Counted from the stretch's first letter, positions 35,691 to 47,800 are shown. The stretch is DNA of 64,000 nt from an uncultured Nocardioides sp. (GCF_947488025.1 NZ_CANKYS010000004.1:209817-273816), one strand, 5' to 3'. The notes: generated from the sequence alone by a model not told the origin. Translations and numbers: made by a program.

Positions 35691-35956
35691 TGATCGACGG
35701 CGAAGCCTGGCAGCTGAGTCCGTCGGTGGAGTTGCGACCGGAGCCCTTCGGGGCGTTGGTCTACGACTTCTCGACCCGACGCCTCAGCTTCCTCAAGACC
35801 CTGCGCCTGCTCGACGTCGTCCGCCGCCTCGACGGGACGACAGACGTCGGTCACGCGCTGGAGTCTGCGGGAGTGGGCGAGGGGGAGCGCGCCGGCTACC
35901 TCAAGGCCCTCGACGGGCTCGCCGCCAACGGCGTACTGATCAGGAGCGCACCATGA
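35690..35956 (+). CDS. mftB: Mycofactocin peptide chaperone MftB
   Basis: 88 residues, PqqD-like RiPP recognition element. It has the expected winged-helix pattern, with LRPEPFGALVYDF as the first beta hairpin and LRLLDVVRRLDGTTDV following. It binds the MftA leader and presents it to MftC. The ATG overlaps the mftA stop, and the stop overlaps the mftC ATG, so mftA-B-C form one coupled unit. Confidence 0.94.
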   Translation: MIDGEAWQLSPSVELRPEPFGALVYDFSTRRLSFLKTLRLLDVVRRLDGTTDVGHALESAGVGEGERAGYLKALDGLAANGVLIRSAP

Positions 35957-37170
35957 CCGCGACATTGACCGAGACCCCGCCGCCCGCCGTCGGTCGCCTC
36001 ATCGACCAGTTCGAGCTCGGCCTCGACGCCCCGATCTGCCTCACCTGGGAGCTCACCTACGCCTGCAACCTTGCGTGCCTGCACTGCCTGTCGTCCTCGG
36101 GTCGCCGCGACCCCGACGAGCTGGACACGGAGGAGGCCAAGGCCCTCATCCGCGAGTTCGAGCGGATGCAGATCTTCTACGTCAACATCGGCGGCGGAGA
36201 GCCCACGGTGCGTCCCGACTTCTGGGAGCTCCTCGACTACGCGGTCGAGCACCACGTCGGGGTGAAATTCTCGACCAACGGCTTCCGGATCACCAAGGAG
36301 CGGGCCGAGAAGCTCGCGGCCACGGACTACATCGACGTACAGATCTCGCTCGACGGCGCGACCGCCGAGGTCAATGACGCGGTCCGCGGCCAGGGCACCT
36401 ACGACGCCGCCATGAAGGCGCTCGCCAATCTCCAGGCAGCCGGCATGCAGGACTTCAAGATCTCGGTGGTGTGCACGCGTCACAACATCGACCAGCTCGA
36501 CGAGTTCAAGGCGATCGCGGACAGCTTCGGCGCCCAACTGCGGCTGACGCGGCTGCGACCGTCGGGTCGCGGTGCCGACGTGTGGGACGAGCTGCACCCG
36601 CTGCCGCACCAGCAGCGCCAGCTCTACGACTGGCTCGTCGCCAACGGCGAGAAGGTGCTCACCGGTGACTCGTTCTTCCACCTTGCGGCGTACGGCGATC
36701 CGTTGCCCGGCCTCAACCTGTGTGGCGCCGGCCGCGTGGTCTGCCTGGTGGACCCGGTCGGGGACGTCTATGCGTGCCCGTTCGCGATCCACGACAGGTT
36801 CAAGGCCGGCAACATCCGTGACCTCGGCTTCGACCACGTCTGGAAGCACGCGCCGTTGTTCGAGGAGCTGCGCAGCCCGCAGACCGGCGGTGCCTGCGCG
36901 AAGTGCTCGGCCTACGACAACTGCCGCGGTGGCTGCATGGCGGCCAAGTTCTTCACCGGGCTGCCGTTGGACGGTCCGGACCCGGAGTGCGTCAAGGGCA
37001 ACGCCGAGGAGGCGTTGGCGAGCCTGGACCGCGGCGCGCTCCCGGGCTCCAGTCAGGACCACTCCCACACAGGCACGGTGCGCAACGCACCCGTCGGACT
37101 CACGCTCGGGGCGACCCGGACGCGACCGACGAGCGCGTGCGACGAGAGTCCGGTCGCAGGGATGGTCTGA
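35953..37170 (+). CDS. mftC: Mycofactocin radical SAM maturase MftC
   Basis: 405 residues. The radical SAM cluster motif is CNLACLHC (Cys 38, 42, 45, a CX3CX2C). Other SAM-domain motifs are GGGEPTVRPDF and STNGF. The SPASM domain in the C-terminal third supplies cysteines for two auxiliary iron-sulfur clusters (LCGAGRVVC, YACPF, CAKCSAYDNCRGGC, DPEC). MftC decarboxylates the C-terminal Tyr of MftA and then forms the Val-tyramine lactam. It ends in about 60 extra residues beyond the SPASM core. Confidence 0.96.
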   Translation: MTATLTETPPPAVGRLIDQFELGLDAPICLTWELTYACNLACLHCLSSSGRRDPDELDTEEAKALIREFERMQIFYVNIGGGEPTVRPDFWELLDYAVEHHVGVKFSTNGFRITKERAEKLAATDYIDVQISLDGATAEVNDAVRGQGTYDAAMKALANLQAAGMQDFKISVVCTRHNIDQLDEFKAIADSFGAQLRLTRLRPSGRGADVWDELHPLPHQQRQLYDWLVANGEKVLTGDSFFHLAAYGDPLPGLNLCGAGRVVCLVDPVGDVYACPFAIHDRFKAGNIRDLGFDHVWKHAPLFEELRSPQTGGACAKCSAYDNCRGGCMAAKFFTGLPLDGPDPECVKGNAEEALASLDRGALPGSSQDHSHTGTVRNAPVGLTLGATRTRPTSACDESPVAGMV

Positions 37171-37171
37171 G

Positions 37172-37939
37172 ATGGGTGCGAGCTCGGCCGGCGAGCCCAG
37201 TCGACGCCTCGGCCTCGGCGGGGCGCGCTGGCCAACGATCGAGGGCGACCCGCCGCTGGTGCTCGTACCCATCGGATCGCTCGAGCAGCACGGCCCGCAC
37301 CTCCCGCTGGCGACGGACTCGATGCTGGCGTGTGCAGCGACCCGGGAGGTCGCCGTACGACTGGATGCTGCTGGTGTGCGCGTGCTGGTGGCGCCCGCTC
37401 TTGCGTATGGCGCCAGCGGCGAGCACGAGGACTTCCCTGGGACCATCTCGATCGGCCACGAGGCGCTCTACCTGCTGCTGGTCGAGCTCGGCCGGTCGGC
37501 CTGTCGGTGGGCCAAGGGGCTCGTCTTCATCAACGGCCACGGCGGCAACGTGCCCACGGTCGTGAGCGCGGTGACCACCCTCCGCGACGAGGGTCGCCCG
37601 GCGGCTTGGACAGGGTTCGGGGTGCTGGGTGGTGACGCGCACGCGGGCCGCACGGAGACCTCCCTGCTACGCAACCTGGCGCCGTGGACCGTGCGTGTGG
37701 ACCTTGCCGAGGCGGGGGCCACCGAGCCCATCGATCAACTGATGCCGCGGCTGCGAAGCGTCGGGGTCCGCACAGTCTCGCCCAACGGCGTCCTGGGCGA
37801 CCCGACCGGGAGCTCGCCGGAGGAGGGTCGACGGCTCTTCGAGGTGCTGGTGAACCGGCTGCAGGGCGAGTTGACCGATCTCGACGTCGGCAGCGACGGC
37901 CGACTGGGTCGTCCCGAACGCAGTACCGTCGGATCGTGA
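37172..37939 (+). CDS. mftE: Mycofactocin peptidase MftE (creatininase family)
   Basis: 255 residues from the ATG one base after the mftC stop. Metal-binding motifs of creatininase-type amidohydrolases are present: GSLEQHGPHLPLATDS (Glu, His, Asp), INGHGGN and GGDAHAGRTETS. MftE cleaves the modified MftA to release AHDP, the direct substrate of MftD. The final bases overlap the mftF start (GTGA). Confidence 0.94.
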   Translation: MGASSAGEPSRRLGLGGARWPTIEGDPPLVLVPIGSLEQHGPHLPLATDSMLACAATREVAVRLDAAGVRVLVAPALAYGASGEHEDFPGTISIGHEALYLLLVELGRSACRWAKGLVFINGHGGNVPTVVSAVTTLRDEGRPAAWTGFGVLGGDAHAGRTETSLLRNLAPWTVRVDLAEAGATEPIDQLMPRLRSVGVRTVSPNGVLGDPTGSSPEEGRRLFEVLVNRLQGELTDLDVGSDGRLGRPERSTVGS

Positions 37940-39357
37940 ACCTGCCGGCCGGCTTCGGAGTCCGCCTCTCGTCGCGGACGAAGGTCTGTGACGGCGGCCG
38001 GTCACTGGTGGGCGGCAGCCGCGGCTCGGTGCTCTACCTCAGTGACGTGGCCGCTGACCTGCTCGACGGCGGCGCGGTCCTGCTTGCGACGAGCGGCGAC
38101 GGCACCACGCTGGCCCGGTCGCTCCTGGATCGTGGCTTCGCCGACCCGTGGTGGCCGAACCCGGCAGGGCCGGACAGCCAGGTCCTCGACGTCACGGTCG
38201 TGGTGCCGGTGCGCGACCGGGCGCAGGACCTGACCTTGTTGCTCGAGGCGCTGCCGTCGTCGGTGCCGGTCGTGGTGGTCGACGACGGGTCGCGCGATCC
38301 CGGGCAGGTCGCTCGCGTCGCTCGTGCGTACGGCGCTTCGCTGGTCGTCCACGACGTCAACCGCGGTCCGGCGGCCGCCCGTAACTCCGGCCTGCGCCAC
38401 GTGACCACGCCCTTCGTCGCCTTCTGCGACTCCGACATCGTCCCCGACCCCGGCTGGCTGGCGACGCTGCGCCGGCATCTCGACGACCCGGCGCTGGCGA
38501 TGGTCGCGCCGCGGGTGCTGGGTCCCGAGCGTCGCCCCGGTGACAGCTGGGTGGAGCGCTACGAACAGGCGCGGTCCTCCCTCGACCTCGGCCCCGAGCC
38601 GGCAGCTGTGCGTCAGCAGGGCGTCGTTGCCTACCTCCCGAGCGCCTGTCTGGTCGCGCGCGTCGCCGTACTCGCCCGGCTCGGGTCCGGCCCCTTCGAC
38701 GAGGCGCTGCGCTGCGGTGAGGACGTCGACCTGGTCTGGCGGCTGCTCACCGCAGGCGCGAGTGTTCGCTACGAGCCGGCGGCCACCGTCCGGCACCGGC
38801 ACCGCGCCCGGCTGGGGGAGTGGCTCGGACGCAAGGCCTTCTACGGCACGTCGGCGGCGCCGCTGGCGCAGCGCCACGGCTCGGCGGTCGCGCCCCTCGT
38901 GATCTCGCCCTGGTCCGCCGTGTTCGCGGCCGCCCTCCTCGCCCAGCGCCGCTGGTCCGTCCCGGTCGCGCTGGCCTCGGCTGCCGTCGCGACGGCTGGC
39001 ACCTCCCGTCGGCTGGGCCGCAGTGAGCGTCCCGTTCGCGCGGCGGCGATCCTGACGCTGGAGGGCAGTGTCGCCGTGCTGTGGCAGACGGGCGCCGCGT
39101 TGACCCGCCACTACTGGCCGCTCGCGGCCCTGGCCGCCACCCGGTCACGCCGCGCCCGGCGCGCACTGGCCGTGGCCGCGGTGGTCGACGGACTGGTCGA
39201 CCGGCGACGGGTCGGGGCCGACCTGGATCCCGTCCGCTACGTGCTGGCGCGACGGCTCGACGACCTGGCCTACGGGAGCGGCGTCTGGCTCGGCGCCGCC
39301 CGGGCGCGTTCCTTCGACGCGTTGCGCCCCGACGTACGCCTCTCTCGTCGCCGATGA
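37936..39357 (+). CDS. mftF: Mycofactocin glycosyltransferase MftF (GT2)
   Basis: 473 residues from a GTG inside the mftE stop. The GT2 domain (about residues 90-300) shows VVVVDDGSRDPG and the DSDIVPDPGWL DxD region, with a later CGEDVDLVWR. A hydrophobic C-terminal part (about 310-380) suggests membrane association. MftF builds the beta-1,4-glucan chain on premycofactocin, which retains the cofactor in the cell. The N-terminal 80 residues are those usual for MftF. Confidence 0.93.
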   Translation: MNLPAGFGVRLSSRTKVCDGGRSLVGGSRGSVLYLSDVAADLLDGGAVLLATSGDGTTLARSLLDRGFADPWWPNPAGPDSQVLDVTVVVPVRDRAQDLTLLLEALPSSVPVVVVDDGSRDPGQVARVARAYGASLVVHDVNRGPAAARNSGLRHVTTPFVAFCDSDIVPDPGWLATLRRHLDDPALAMVAPRVLGPERRPGDSWVERYEQARSSLDLGPEPAAVRQQGVVAYLPSACLVARVAVLARLGSGPFDEALRCGEDVDLVWRLLTAGASVRYEPAATVRHRHRARLGEWLGRKAFYGTSAAPLAQRHGSAVAPLVISPWSAVFAAALLAQRRWSVPVALASAAVATAGTSRRLGRSERPVRAAAILTLEGSVAVLWQTGAALTRHYWPLAALAATRSRRARRALAVAAVVDGLVDRRRVGADLDPVRYVLARRLDDLAYGSGVWLGAARARSFDALRPDVRLSRRR

Positions 39358-39428
39358 ATCACGGTGCAACCTCGTCGAACCTCCGGCGCGCGATGGTGGG
39401 GAACCGGGCGGGCTCCGGAGGGGTGAGC

Positions 39429-40631
39429 GTGAATAATGAACCCATGGGTCGCGACGGCATGCGCGCAGAGGTGGCAGATTCCTGGCACCTGTCGGCGGCG
39501 GCGGGCGTGGACGTGGAGAGCGTCGAGGCGCCGATCACGCTGGCCGAGTCCGACCTGCGTGACCACCGGGCGGCTCATCCGCTCGCCCAGGTCTTCCCGC
39601 TGCTCGACGACGTGCTCGGCCAGGCCGCGCGGGACTGCGGTGCGGTCATGGCGGTCAGCGACGCGGCCGGCCAGCTCCTGTGGGTGTGCGGCTCTCCGTC
39701 GACGCTGCGGCAGGCCGAGAAGATCGGCTTCGTCGAGGGCTCGAACTGGGACGAGCGCCTGGCCGGCACCAACGCTCCGGGTCTCGCCCTGCGCCTCGGC
39801 CAGCCTGTCCAGGTGCGGCGGTCGGAGCACTTCCGGCACTCGGTCCAGCAGTGGAGCTGTGCGGCATCGCCGATCCACGATCCGACGTCCAGCACCCTGC
39901 TCGGGGTCCTCGACATCACCGGCAACGACGACATCGCGGTGCCGCAGACGATGGCGATGGTGCGGGCGGCGGCCCGGATGGCCGAGGCCGAGCTCGCGCG
40001 TGAACTGCTCACGCGCGCCGCGCAGCCGGTCGAGTCCAAGGCCGGTCCGCAGGTCGTGGTCGAGCTGCTCGGACGCCACGAGGCGCTGCTCACGATCGAC
40101 GCGCGCCACTCGCTGCGGCTCTCCCCGCGCCATAGCGAGATCCTGCTCCTCCTCGCCTCGGCCCCGCACGGGCTCTCCGGCGACGAGCTCGCCGTCCTGG
40201 TCTACGAGGACGACGGCGCGTCCTCCACGCTGCGTGCCGAGCTCAACCGGCTGCGCAATCTCCTCGGCGACGACCTTCTCGCGTCGCGCCCCTACCGGCT
40301 CGGCGCCCGGGTCGCCGGCGACTGGCTGGCGCTCGAGGCGCAACTGGCGGCAGGCGACGTACGCCGCGCGCTGCGCGACTATCGCGGTCCGATCCTTCCC
40401 CGGTCGACCGCGCCCGGCGTGGTCCGGCTTCGCGACCAGCTGCACCACTCGCTGCGTGCCACGGTGCTGGCGAGCAAGGAACCCGACCTGATGTCGACGT
40501 GGACGCGCTCTCGGTGGGGCGCGGACGACTACGACATGTGGGTGGCGCAGCGCGATGCCCTCGGCGCGGTGTCGCCGATGCGTTCGCTGGTCGACGGGCA
40601 GCTCGCGCGCCTCGACCGCGACCTGGCCTGA
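39429..40631 (+). CDS. GAF-domain transcriptional regulator, probable controller of the aldehyde dehydrogenase operon
   Basis: 400 residues from the GTG at 39429, which has GGAGG seven bases upstream; the frame is open to 39354, so an earlier start cannot be excluded. A GAF sensor domain (about residues 30-200) resembles that of acetoin-catabolism regulators (LLWVCGSPSTLRQAEKIGF, then GSNWDERLAGTNAPG). There is no sigma-54 AAA+ domain; the C-terminal part carries a winged-helix-like segment (LSGDELAVLVYEDDGASSTL, then LRAELNRLRNLLG). Such regulators commonly sit just before acetaldehyde dehydrogenase genes in actinobacteria, as here. Confidence 0.82.
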   Translation: MNNEPMGRDGMRAEVADSWHLSAAAGVDVESVEAPITLAESDLRDHRAAHPLAQVFPLLDDVLGQAARDCGAVMAVSDAAGQLLWVCGSPSTLRQAEKIGFVEGSNWDERLAGTNAPGLALRLGQPVQVRRSEHFRHSVQQWSCAASPIHDPTSSTLLGVLDITGNDDIAVPQTMAMVRAAARMAEAELARELLTRAAQPVESKAGPQVVVELLGRHEALLTIDARHSLRLSPRHSEILLLLASAPHGLSGDELAVLVYEDDGASSTLRAELNRLRNLLGDDLLASRPYRLGARVAGDWLALEAQLAAGDVRRALRDYRGPILPRSTAPGVVRLRDQLHHSLRATVLASKEPDLMSTWTRSRWGADDYDMWVAQRDALGAVSPMRSLVDGQLARLDRDLA

Positions 40632-40649
40632 GGGCCGGCCCGGGGGTTC

Positions 40650-40667
40650 GCAACGTTCATGCAACGT
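40650..40667 (+). promoter_or_regulatory. Candidate operator: direct repeat GCAACGT upstream of the aldehyde dehydrogenase gene
   Basis: GCAACGT occurs at 40650-40656 and 40661-40667, one helical turn apart (11 bp). The repeats end nine bases before the TAGCGT box, over the -35 region. The GAF regulator encoded directly upstream is the natural candidate ligand. Confidence 0.5.
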
Positions 40668-40676
40668 GCCCGCTCC

Positions 40677-40682
40677 TAGCGT
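40677..40682 (+). promoter_or_regulatory. -10 box (CCTAGCGT core) of the aldehyde dehydrogenase promoter
   Basis: TAGCGT lies 39 bases before the ATG at 40722. The octamer CCTAGCGT is shared with mftD, mftA and mno. Confidence 0.6.
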
Positions 40683-40721
40683 GACGGTCGTCACACACTC
40701 CCTCACTCTTTGGAGCATCAC

Positions 40722-42245
<1,524 letters not shown>

Positions 42246-42617
42246 ATGCTCGAACGAGTAGCGGTGACAGGTGAGGCGGCGGAGATGATCCGCCGCCTCA
42301 CCGAGGCGCACGGCCCGGTGATGTTCCACCAGTCCGGCGGCTGCTGCGACGGGTCGTCGCCGATGTGCTACCCCGACGGCGAGTTCCGCACCGGCGACTC
42401 CGACATCCTGCTCGGCGAACTTGCTGTCGGGCTCGACCGCGACGTGCCCGTCTGGATGTCGAAGACCCAGTTCGAGTACTGGCAGCACACCCACCTCACC
42501 ATCGATGTCGTCAAGGGCCGCGGCGCCGGCTTCTCCCTCGAGGCACCCGAGGGCGTGCGGTTCCTGATCCGATCACGTCTATTTACGGACGAGGAGTCCG
42601 CCACGGTCAACGGCTGA
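42246..42617 (+). CDS. DUF779 family protein
   Basis: 123 residues, starting on the base after the aldehyde dehydrogenase stop. It shows the family hallmark FHQSGGCCDGSSPMC, a Cys-rich metal-ligand-like segment, and WMSKTQFEYWQHTHLTIDVV. DUF779 genes are regularly found next to ExaC-type acetaldehyde dehydrogenases in actinobacteria; the biochemical role is not established. The tight spacing indicates translational coupling. Confidence 0.92.
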   Translation: MLERVAVTGEAAEMIRRLTEAHGPVMFHQSGGCCDGSSPMCYPDGEFRTGDSDILLGELAVGLDRDVPVWMSKTQFEYWQHTHLTIDVVKGRGAGFSLEAPEGVRFLIRSRLFTDEESATVNG

Positions 42618-42816
42618 CATGTAGGCCACGCCGGCACGCGCTGCTGCCAGCAAGTTGGACGACAACCCCGCGATCGTCATGGCGGGAGCGCGGTGATGCA
42701 CCTAGTAGAGAGGCAATTTCGCCACTCAAGACACGGCTGCTTGCCGGCGGGCGTCAACGCGGCCCGACTAGCGCTGAACTTGCACTCCACTTTCAACTAC
42801 CCGATAAGGAGACGAT
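42618..42816. other. Intergenic junction before acetyl-CoA synthetase
   Basis: 199 bases without a credible gene, visibly less GC-rich than the flanks. It includes a TAGCGC -10-like box near 42771 and AAGGAG (42806-42811) serving the acs ATG. The base composition change and the unusual acs N-terminus suggest a recombination joint. Confidence 0.4.
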
Positions 42817-44826
<2,010 letters not shown>

Positions 44827-44861
44827 ACTCTGGCCGGACCAAGAAGGAGCAGCCCGCCGCA

Positions 44862-45509
44862 ATGAGATTGATCTTGATGGGCCCCCCAGGAGCGGGCAAG
44901 GGGACGCAGGCGAGGGTCATCGCCGCCGAACTGGGAATCCCCGCCATTTCCACCGGGGATCTCTTCCGAGCCCATGTGGCGAAGCAGACACCCCTCGGCA
45001 TCGAGGCGGAGCGTTTCATGAGCCTCGGCGAGTACGTCCCTGACTCCGTCACCAACGCGATGGTTCGAGATCGGCTTGACGAGGGTGACGCTCGCGGCGG
45101 ATTCCTACTCGATGGCTATCCGCGCACATTGGCACAGGTTGAGGAACTCGACGTTCTGATGACCGCAAGAGGAATTGCTCTGGACGCGGTCATCTTGTTG
45201 ATCGTTGATGGTGACGAAATCGTCGAGAGGCTGCTGCGGCGGGGTGCCACCGAGGGACGCACGGACGACAACGAGAGAGTGATCCGTCGCCGTCTTGACG
45301 TCTACGCGGAGGAGACCGAGCCATTGCTCTTGAACTACTCTCGCAGTGGCCTTCTCACCGAAGTCTTTGGTGCGGGTCCGCCTACCGAGGTGACCAGTCG
45401 AACCTTTGCCGCTCTACAGCGCTCCGGACTGACGGTGCCAAATCCCTCCCGAGGTCAGCCTCGGAGCGGCTTCGAGGGCGCACAGCCCTCGTCACGGTCA
45501 ACGACCTGA
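44862..45509 (+). CDS. adk: Adenylate kinase paralogue
   Basis: 215 residues from ATG 44862 (AAGGAG upstream, spacing long; an in-frame ATG at 44823 overlaps the acs stop). The P-loop is GPPGAGKGTQ; other signatures are STGDLFR and FLLDGYPRTLAQ. The LID is short (RRGATEGRTDDNERVI), as in actinobacterial enzymes. About 30 extra low-complexity residues end the protein. GC content is lower than in acs. Housekeeping adk normally sits with secY, so this is probably a second copy. It would turn AMP from acetyl-CoA synthetase back into ADP. Confidence 0.9.
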   Translation: MRLILMGPPGAGKGTQARVIAAELGIPAISTGDLFRAHVAKQTPLGIEAERFMSLGEYVPDSVTNAMVRDRLDEGDARGGFLLDGYPRTLAQVEELDVLMTARGIALDAVILLIVDGDEIVERLLRRGATEGRTDDNERVIRRRLDVYAEETEPLLLNYSRSGLLTEVFGAGPPTEVTSRTFAALQRSGLTVPNPSRGQPRSGFEGAQPSSRSTT

Positions 45510-45909
45510 GTTGTGAAGTACCAATGGAATCGTCCCACCACCAGGACTTCGTTGTTGGCGGCCCGGCCGGCAAGGGATTTGCGACTCTCTCAGGCGTCGG
45601 CCGTGCCCAGATGGATCTTGAGTACCGGAAATAGGTGAGGTCACATGTCGCTCCGTTCCCTTTTGGACGTCGCTCACGTCGCTGTGCGGGAGTTACGGTT
45701 GATGTGCCGAGATAGCGCACTTCGACGACGCGCATCAGTCAGGTGGATCGCATGAGGTTGCAAGTGGCAGGCTGTGAGGCATCTTCGTGTCCTCCGGCAG
45801 GGCGGTCGCTCTTTGGAGTATGCGAGTTCGCTCATTCTCCCGACGAGACCGAGCACGTCCGGTGGATTGCGATGGCTCACTACTGCTCCCGCGTGGCAAG
45901 TCGTCCGAT
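45510..45909. other. Gene-free, lower-GC stretch before the right IS3 copy
   Basis: 400 bases in which open frames on both strands are short and show no recognisable domains or codon bias. Composition is less GC-rich than the surroundings, consistent with decayed or foreign DNA near an insertion sequence. No tRNA, repeat or clear promoter is seen. Confidence 0.4.
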
Positions 45910-46182
45910 ATGACGAGGCCCATCCGGTGGTTTCTGACGACTCAGTTCGAGTACGTAACGCCCCCCGACAAGCCGGCATCACCGAGTCAGCTTGTACACG
46001 CGAAGGAGATGGGGACGCTCCTCACGGCCTGTGGGCAGATATCAACGAGCTGGTTCAAATACTGGGAGCAGCCCTTCGTTCCTGGCGCCCCCGGGCGTTG
46101 TTCGAAGTGTCAGATGGTTGTGACTGATTCGGGACTGCTGCCCCGCAAACCAGGGGCTGCTGCACGAGTAGGTGACATCTGA
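45910..46182 (+). CDS. Hypothetical protein, C-terminus replaced by the IS3 end
   Basis: 90 residues if read into the IS. The N-terminal 75 look genuine: VHAKEMGTLLTACGQISTSW, then FKYWEQPFVPGAPGRCSKC. This recalls small actinobacterial proteins with an ACG-W-KFW-PF-RC-C pattern whose cysteines may bind zinc. The IS3 left end begins at 46153, so the last 10 residues and the stop come from the element. The original end was probably lost. Function unknown. Confidence 0.5.
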   Translation: MTRPIRWFLTTQFEYVTPPDKPASPSQLVHAKEMGTLLTACGQISTSWFKYWEQPFVPGAPGRCSKCQMVVTDSGLLPRKPGAAARVGDI

Positions 46183-47041
46183 TCTGTGGTGCCGAGAGGT
46201 GCCGCTGGAAGGATGTGCACCGTGCCGAAGCCGTATCCCAAGGAGTTCCGCGAGGACGTCGTTCGGGTTGCCAGAAATCGTGAGCCGGGCGTCCACCTCA
46301 AGCAGATCGCTGCCGACTTCGGTATCAGCGAATCCTGCCTGACGAACTGGATGAAGACCGCCGACGTCGAGGACGGCATCAAGCCGGGGACGACATCGGC
46401 TGAGAACGCCGAGAACCGCGAGTTGAAGAAGCGGATCCGGCTCCTGGAGCAGGAGAACGAGGTCCTGCGCCGGGCGGCTGCCTATCTGTCGCAGGCCAAC
46501 CTGCCGGGAAAATGATGTACCCGCTCGTCCGCGAGCTGGCCGGCGACGGGATCCCCGTCACGGTGACGTGCCGGGTGCTCAAGATCGCTCGCCAGCCCTA
46601 CTACCGCTGGCTGGCTGCCCCGGTCACTGATGCCGAGCTCGAGCAGGCATACCGCGCCAATGCTCTGTTCGACGCCCACCGCGACGACCCGGAGTTCGGC
46701 TACCGATTCCTCGTCGACGAGGCCCGTGAAGCGGGCGAACCAATGGCCGAGCGGACCGCGTGGCGAATCTGCTCACAGCAGGGCTGGTGGTCGGCGTTCG
46801 GCAAGCCCAAGCGCGGCAAGGCCAACAAGCCCGGCCCTCCCGTCCACGACGACCTGTGTGCCGTGACCGACAGGCACGGCGTGATCCGCCATGTCTTCGC
46901 CGCTGACGTTCCGAACCAGCTGTGGCTCAGCGACATCACCGAGCACTGGACCGGTGAGGGCAAGCTCTACGTCTGCGCGATCAAGGACGTCTACTCCAAC
47001 CGGATCGTGGGCTACTCGATCGACTCGAGGATGAAGTCCCG
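46153..47041 (+). mobile_element. IS3-family element, right copy, 3'-truncated
   Basis: 889 bp matching 21864-22752 with a constant offset of 24,289 and no length difference. The encoded proteins are identical throughout the shared part. Similarity stops at ATGAAGTCCCG, inside orfB. The remaining 405 bp or so and the right inverted repeat are missing. It has the same orientation as the left copy. Confidence 0.92.
46222..46515 (+). CDS. IS3-family transposase OrfA, right copy
   Basis: 97 residues identical to the left copy's OrfA, including the ISESCLTNWMK helix-turn-helix and the Leu zipper. The start is GTG 46222 (alternative ATG 46213). It is intact, but its OrfB partner is truncated. Confidence 0.9.
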   Translation: MPKPYPKEFREDVVRVARNREPGVHLKQIAADFGISESCLTNWMKTADVEDGIKPGTTSAENAENRELKKRIRLLEQENEVLRRAAAYLSQANLPGK

Positions 47042-47129
47042 TCGGACCCGAGAGATCGACGCGCAGGTCGCCCGCCTTCGCTGGCTCCTGAGCGCGTATC
47101 CGTCAGCGCTCGGCAACGCGCGGCAGTAG
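46512..47129 (+). pseudogene. IS3-family transposase OrfB, truncated (right copy)
   Basis: The frame keeps the first 177 or so residues, including the first catalytic Asp region (WLSDITEHW), and stops matching the left copy at DSRMKSR. It then runs 28 codons into unrelated sequence (RTREIDAQVARLRWLLSAY) before a stop. The second Asp and the Glu are missing, so it is inactive. Confidence 0.9.
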
Positions 47130-47137
47130 CGATCGCA

Positions 47138-47800
47138 TCACGGCAGCCGAGCGACCGCGCCCAGCGGTGGTGCGTCGCAGATCGCCTGCCACTGGTCGTG
47201 CTGGTCTTCCCAGCGATAGATGCGCTGCGAGGAGACGGCGTTCTTCCGTACCTCGGTCAACACCAGGTCGCCCCCGATGTAGATGCGGTCAGCCGTCCGC
47301 TCATCCTGCTCAACGCGGATCCGCTTCGCGAAGTCGATCAGCCCTGCATCGGAGAGCTCGTCCGGCTGGGTATCGCCGAGCGGATCCGGCTTGACCCCGA
47401 ACGCGGGCGCCTCGCCTTCCTCAGACTCGAAGTCGTTGGCCGAGCGGTACGCGAAGCGACGACACCGGCCGGTGTGCTCGTCGAAGCCGAAGTGGTAGAT
47501 CGTCGCCGACCCCTCCAGGGGTCCATGCTCGCGCTGGATGTCAGCCCAGATCTCTCTGAGCGAGCCGGGGGTGTGCAAATCGAGCATGGAGGTGTCGCGT
47601 GCGCGGACGTTCTCGCGCAGCCGTTCCACCCAGCGGAGCATCAGTTGCTGGTAGCCGGTCGTCGCAATGGCGAGGTTCATCGACGGCACGGCGACGCACT
47701 TGTCGACGAAGTCGAGCGGCTTCCCCAAGGTGTCGGTGGCGAGCGTGTCCGTCAGGATCACCGCGCCATCGTCCTGATGGAGGAACATCAGCAGGCTCAT
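47138..47800 (-). CDS. Hypothetical protein with proteasome/Ntn-hydrolase-like N-terminus
   Basis: 220 residues, soluble. The beginning (DDGAVILTDTLATD, then FVDKCVAVPSMNLAIATTG) recalls the strand-loop pattern of Ntn hydrolases such as proteasome subunits and HslV, though no N-terminal Thr nucleophile is exposed. The rest (GSATIYHFGFDEHTGRC, then RIYIGGDLVL) is unplaced. It lies between the IS3 remnant and dnaB on the dnaB strand. The function is unknown. Confidence 0.6.
   Translation of the reverse strand: MSLLMFLHQDDGAVILTDTLATDTLGKPLDFVDKCVAVPSMNLAIATTGYQQLMLRWVERLRENVRARDTSMLDLHTPGSLREIWADIQREHGPLEGSATIYHFGFDEHTGRCRRFAYRSANDFESEEGEAPAFGVKPDPLGDTQPDELSDAGLIDFAKRIRVEQDERTADRIYIGGDLVLTEVRKNAVSSQRIYRWEDQHDQWQAICDAPPLGAVARLP

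Noticed and set aside
47138..47800. A true proteasome subunit
   Set aside because: There is no processed N-terminal Thr nucleophile or full proteasome pattern. Only the first strands look similar, so it is left as hypothetical.
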